A stretch of 64,000 nt of DNA from Rheinheimera sp. MMS21-TC3 (lineage in GTDB: Bacteria > Pseudomonadota > Gammaproteobacteria > Enterobacterales > Alteromonadaceae): positions 1,798,001 through 1,862,000 of the forward strand of contig NZ_CP135084.1 in the NCBI RefSeq assembly GCF_032229285.1, written 5' to 3'. Of this stretch, positions 63,170 through 64,000 are shown piece after piece. Position 1 is the stretch's first letter. The number at the start of each line of letters is the position of its first letter. Both the position numbers and the translations under genes were made by a program. The notes beneath the pieces are model-generated. The model was not told the DNA's origin and ran no database searches. It saw only the letters and a list, made by a program, of their open reading frames with translations.

Positions 63170-63437
63170 AAAATCTGTTAAAGTAAGCATTCATAATCGA
63201 GAATATACTATTAAAGTGCCGCAAGGGGCAGAAACTTTACTTGAAACCTTAGCGAGTAAATTAGATGAACAGTTAACTGAACTCGCTACAGAAGCCCCGC
63301 AATTTTCTCGTGATGAATTGTTAGTGTTAACGGCATTAAACAGCCTACAACGTGAAGATGAATTATTACAGCAGAAGCAGATTGAGCAACAGCAGCTTAA
63401 ACAGTTAGTTGCTATGCTGCAGCAACAAACCTTCTAA
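63159..63437 (+). CDS. zapA: Cell division protein ZapA
   Basis: ZapA cross-links FtsZ filaments at midcell. The 92-residue protein has the ZapA head (KVSIHNREYTIKVPQGAETLLETLASKL) and a C-terminal coiled coil (LLVLTALNSLQREDELLQQK, then a Gln/Leu-rich LKQLVAMLQQQ). Two in-frame ATGs exist, 63153 and 63159; both lie within the end of the preceding gene and neither has a clear ribosome binding site, so translation is coupled; I give the shorter. It is followed by a terminator and ppsA; no 6S RNA gene, which often follows zapA, is present here. Confidence 0.88.
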   Translation: MPAKKSVKVSIHNREYTIKVPQGAETLLETLASKLDEQLTELATEAPQFSRDELLVLTALNSLQREDELLQQKQIEQQQLKQLVAMLQQQTF

Positions 63438-63448
63438 CCGCTAGCAAA

Positions 63449-63478
63449 AAATAAGCCCCGCTAATGCAGGGCTTATTT
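63449..63478. terminator. Shared terminator between zapA and ppsA
   Basis: AAATAAGCCC (63449-63458) and GGGCTTATTT (63469-63478) form a 10-bp stem with a 10-base loop between two converging genes, with A/T-rich flanks on both sides. Confidence 0.75.
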
Positions 63479-63491
63479 AGATTTGGCTTTA

Positions 63492-64000
63492 CTATTTACC
63501 GTACTTCTCCGCTAAATATAACCAAGTTTCTAATACTGTATCTGGATTTAACGATACACTATCAATACCTTGCTGCATTAACCAAGCAGCAAAGTCTTCG
63601 TGATCTGAAGGTCCCTGACCACAAATACCAATATACTTACCTTTAGCTTTACAGGTTTTAATAGCCATCTCTAATAACTTATAAATAGCCGGATCTCGCT
63701 CATCAAATAAATGTGCGATTAAACCGCTGTCTCTATCTAAGCCTAAAGTTAACTGGGTTAAATCGTTTGAGCCTATAGAGAAACCATCAAAGTATTGTAA
63801 AAACTCTTCTGCTAATAACGCATTTGAAGGCAGTTCACACATCATAATAACGCGTAAGCCATTTTCACCACGCTTTAAACCATGCTCAGCTAATAAATCA
63901 ATAACTGCACTAGCTTCTTCTAAAGTACGAACGAAGGGGATCATCACTTCAACATTAGTAAAGCCCATCTCATTACGTACCCGCTTTAAAGCTTCAACTT
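63492..64000 (-). CDS. ppsA: Phosphoenolpyruvate synthase, C-terminal part (runs off window end)
   Basis: PpsA makes phosphoenolpyruvate from pyruvate and ATP (releasing AMP and phosphate), the entry to gluconeogenesis. The visible 169 residues are the end of the PEP-utilising TIM-barrel domain: [56 protein letters not shown] and the active-site cysteine in [14 protein letters not shown], then a short tail ending LAEKYGK. The frame is open to the window edge, so about 620 residues lie outside. [10 protein letters not shown] with the GQGPSD variant fits PPS rather than PtsI or PpdK. Convergent with zapA. Confidence 0.93.
   Translation of the reverse strand, partial: VEALKRVRNEMGFTNVEVMIPFVRTLEEASAVIDLLAEHGLKRGENGLRVIMMCELPSNALLAEEFLQYFDGFSIGSNDLTQLTLGLDRDSGLIAHLFDERDPAIYKLLEMAIKTCKAKGKYIGICGQGPSDHEDFAAWLMQQGIDSVSLNPDTVLETWLYLAEKYGK

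Noticed and set aside
63438..63491. 6S RNA gene downstream of zapA
   Set aside because: Only 54 bases are available and they form a terminator.
1..64000. tRNA or rRNA genes
   Set aside because: No cloverleaf with a TTC-A/G-A arm and CCA end, and no rRNA segment, was noticed; a dedicated covariance search was not possible.

Overview
The window looks like a chromosomal segment of a low-GC gammaproteobacterium. Gene content and order fit the Alteromonadales/Chromatiales-type marine or freshwater groups (Rheinheimera/Alishewanella-like is my best guess, not proven). The evidence is the Entner-Doudoroff operon (pgl-edd-eda), the conserved gyrA-serC-aroA-cmk-rpsA-ihfB-lapA-lapB-pyrF block, ubiG-nrdA-nrdB-yfaE, a YceJ/YceI pair, TrhO, YdiJ and a TIGR02449-zapA pair. 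All assignments come from reading translations and DNA; nothing was searched against a database.

Layout. 1-17.6 kb: mostly plus-strand metabolic and stress genes (pgl end, edd, eda, YbiT-type ABC-F, Dps, HDOD protein, NAD-malic enzyme, DUF885 lipoprotein, FemAB-like acyltransferase), a short minus block (DUF938 methyltransferase, anchored glutaredoxin-like protein, YghU), then an RND efflux adaptor/pump pair. 17.6-21.1 kb: a worn region holding a small orphan ORF, a head-to-head join of two 5'-truncated genes (prpD and a SAM methyltransferase), an intact CreA-like lipoprotein, an SOS-boxed umuDC operon and the decayed tail of an NYN/OST-HTH protein. 21.15-28.69 kb: a complete-looking filamentous (inovirus) prophage flanked by two dif-like XerC/XerD sites. 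28.8-30 kb: a tetR/ABC-transporter operon collapsed by deletion into a TetR::ATPase fusion plus a detached ATPase tail. 30-40.3 kb: the housekeeping block pyrF to gyrA, all on the minus strand. 40.4-46.4 kb: ubiG, a NrdR-box-bearing intergenic region, nrdA-nrdB-yfaE and a TPR protein. 46.4-64 kb: YceI/cytochrome b561, TrhO, LysE exporter, GNAT enzyme, TonB receptor, YdiJ, YehS, ribA, a cation/proton antiporter, an ABC exporter, an AGCS symporter, TIGR02449-zapA and the 3' end of ppsA.

The most interesting part is 17.6-30 kb. The left prophage junction carries a centre and XerD arm identical to Escherichia coli dif. Combining the host-side halves of the two junctions rebuilds a plausible chromosomal dif, and the phage-side halves rebuild a phage attP with a different 8-base centre. 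That is the outcome expected of XerC-initiated integration. Genes left of this point run mainly rightward and those right of it (30-40 kb) all run leftward, as expected if the site is the replication terminus. Three independent deletion scars lie within about 8 kb of it.

The prophage carries, in order, a tail-anchored HTH regulator, two early small proteins (one with a zinc ribbon), a pII/X-type replication initiator, a putative ssDNA-binding protein, small and major coat proteins, a 22-codon candidate coat gene, a cysteine-rich adsorption protein, a pVI-like protein, a Zot/pI assembly ATPase, a small membrane protein and a hairpin-packed noncoding segment. It has no secretin and no integrase, so it would depend on host XerCD and a host outer-membrane secretin.
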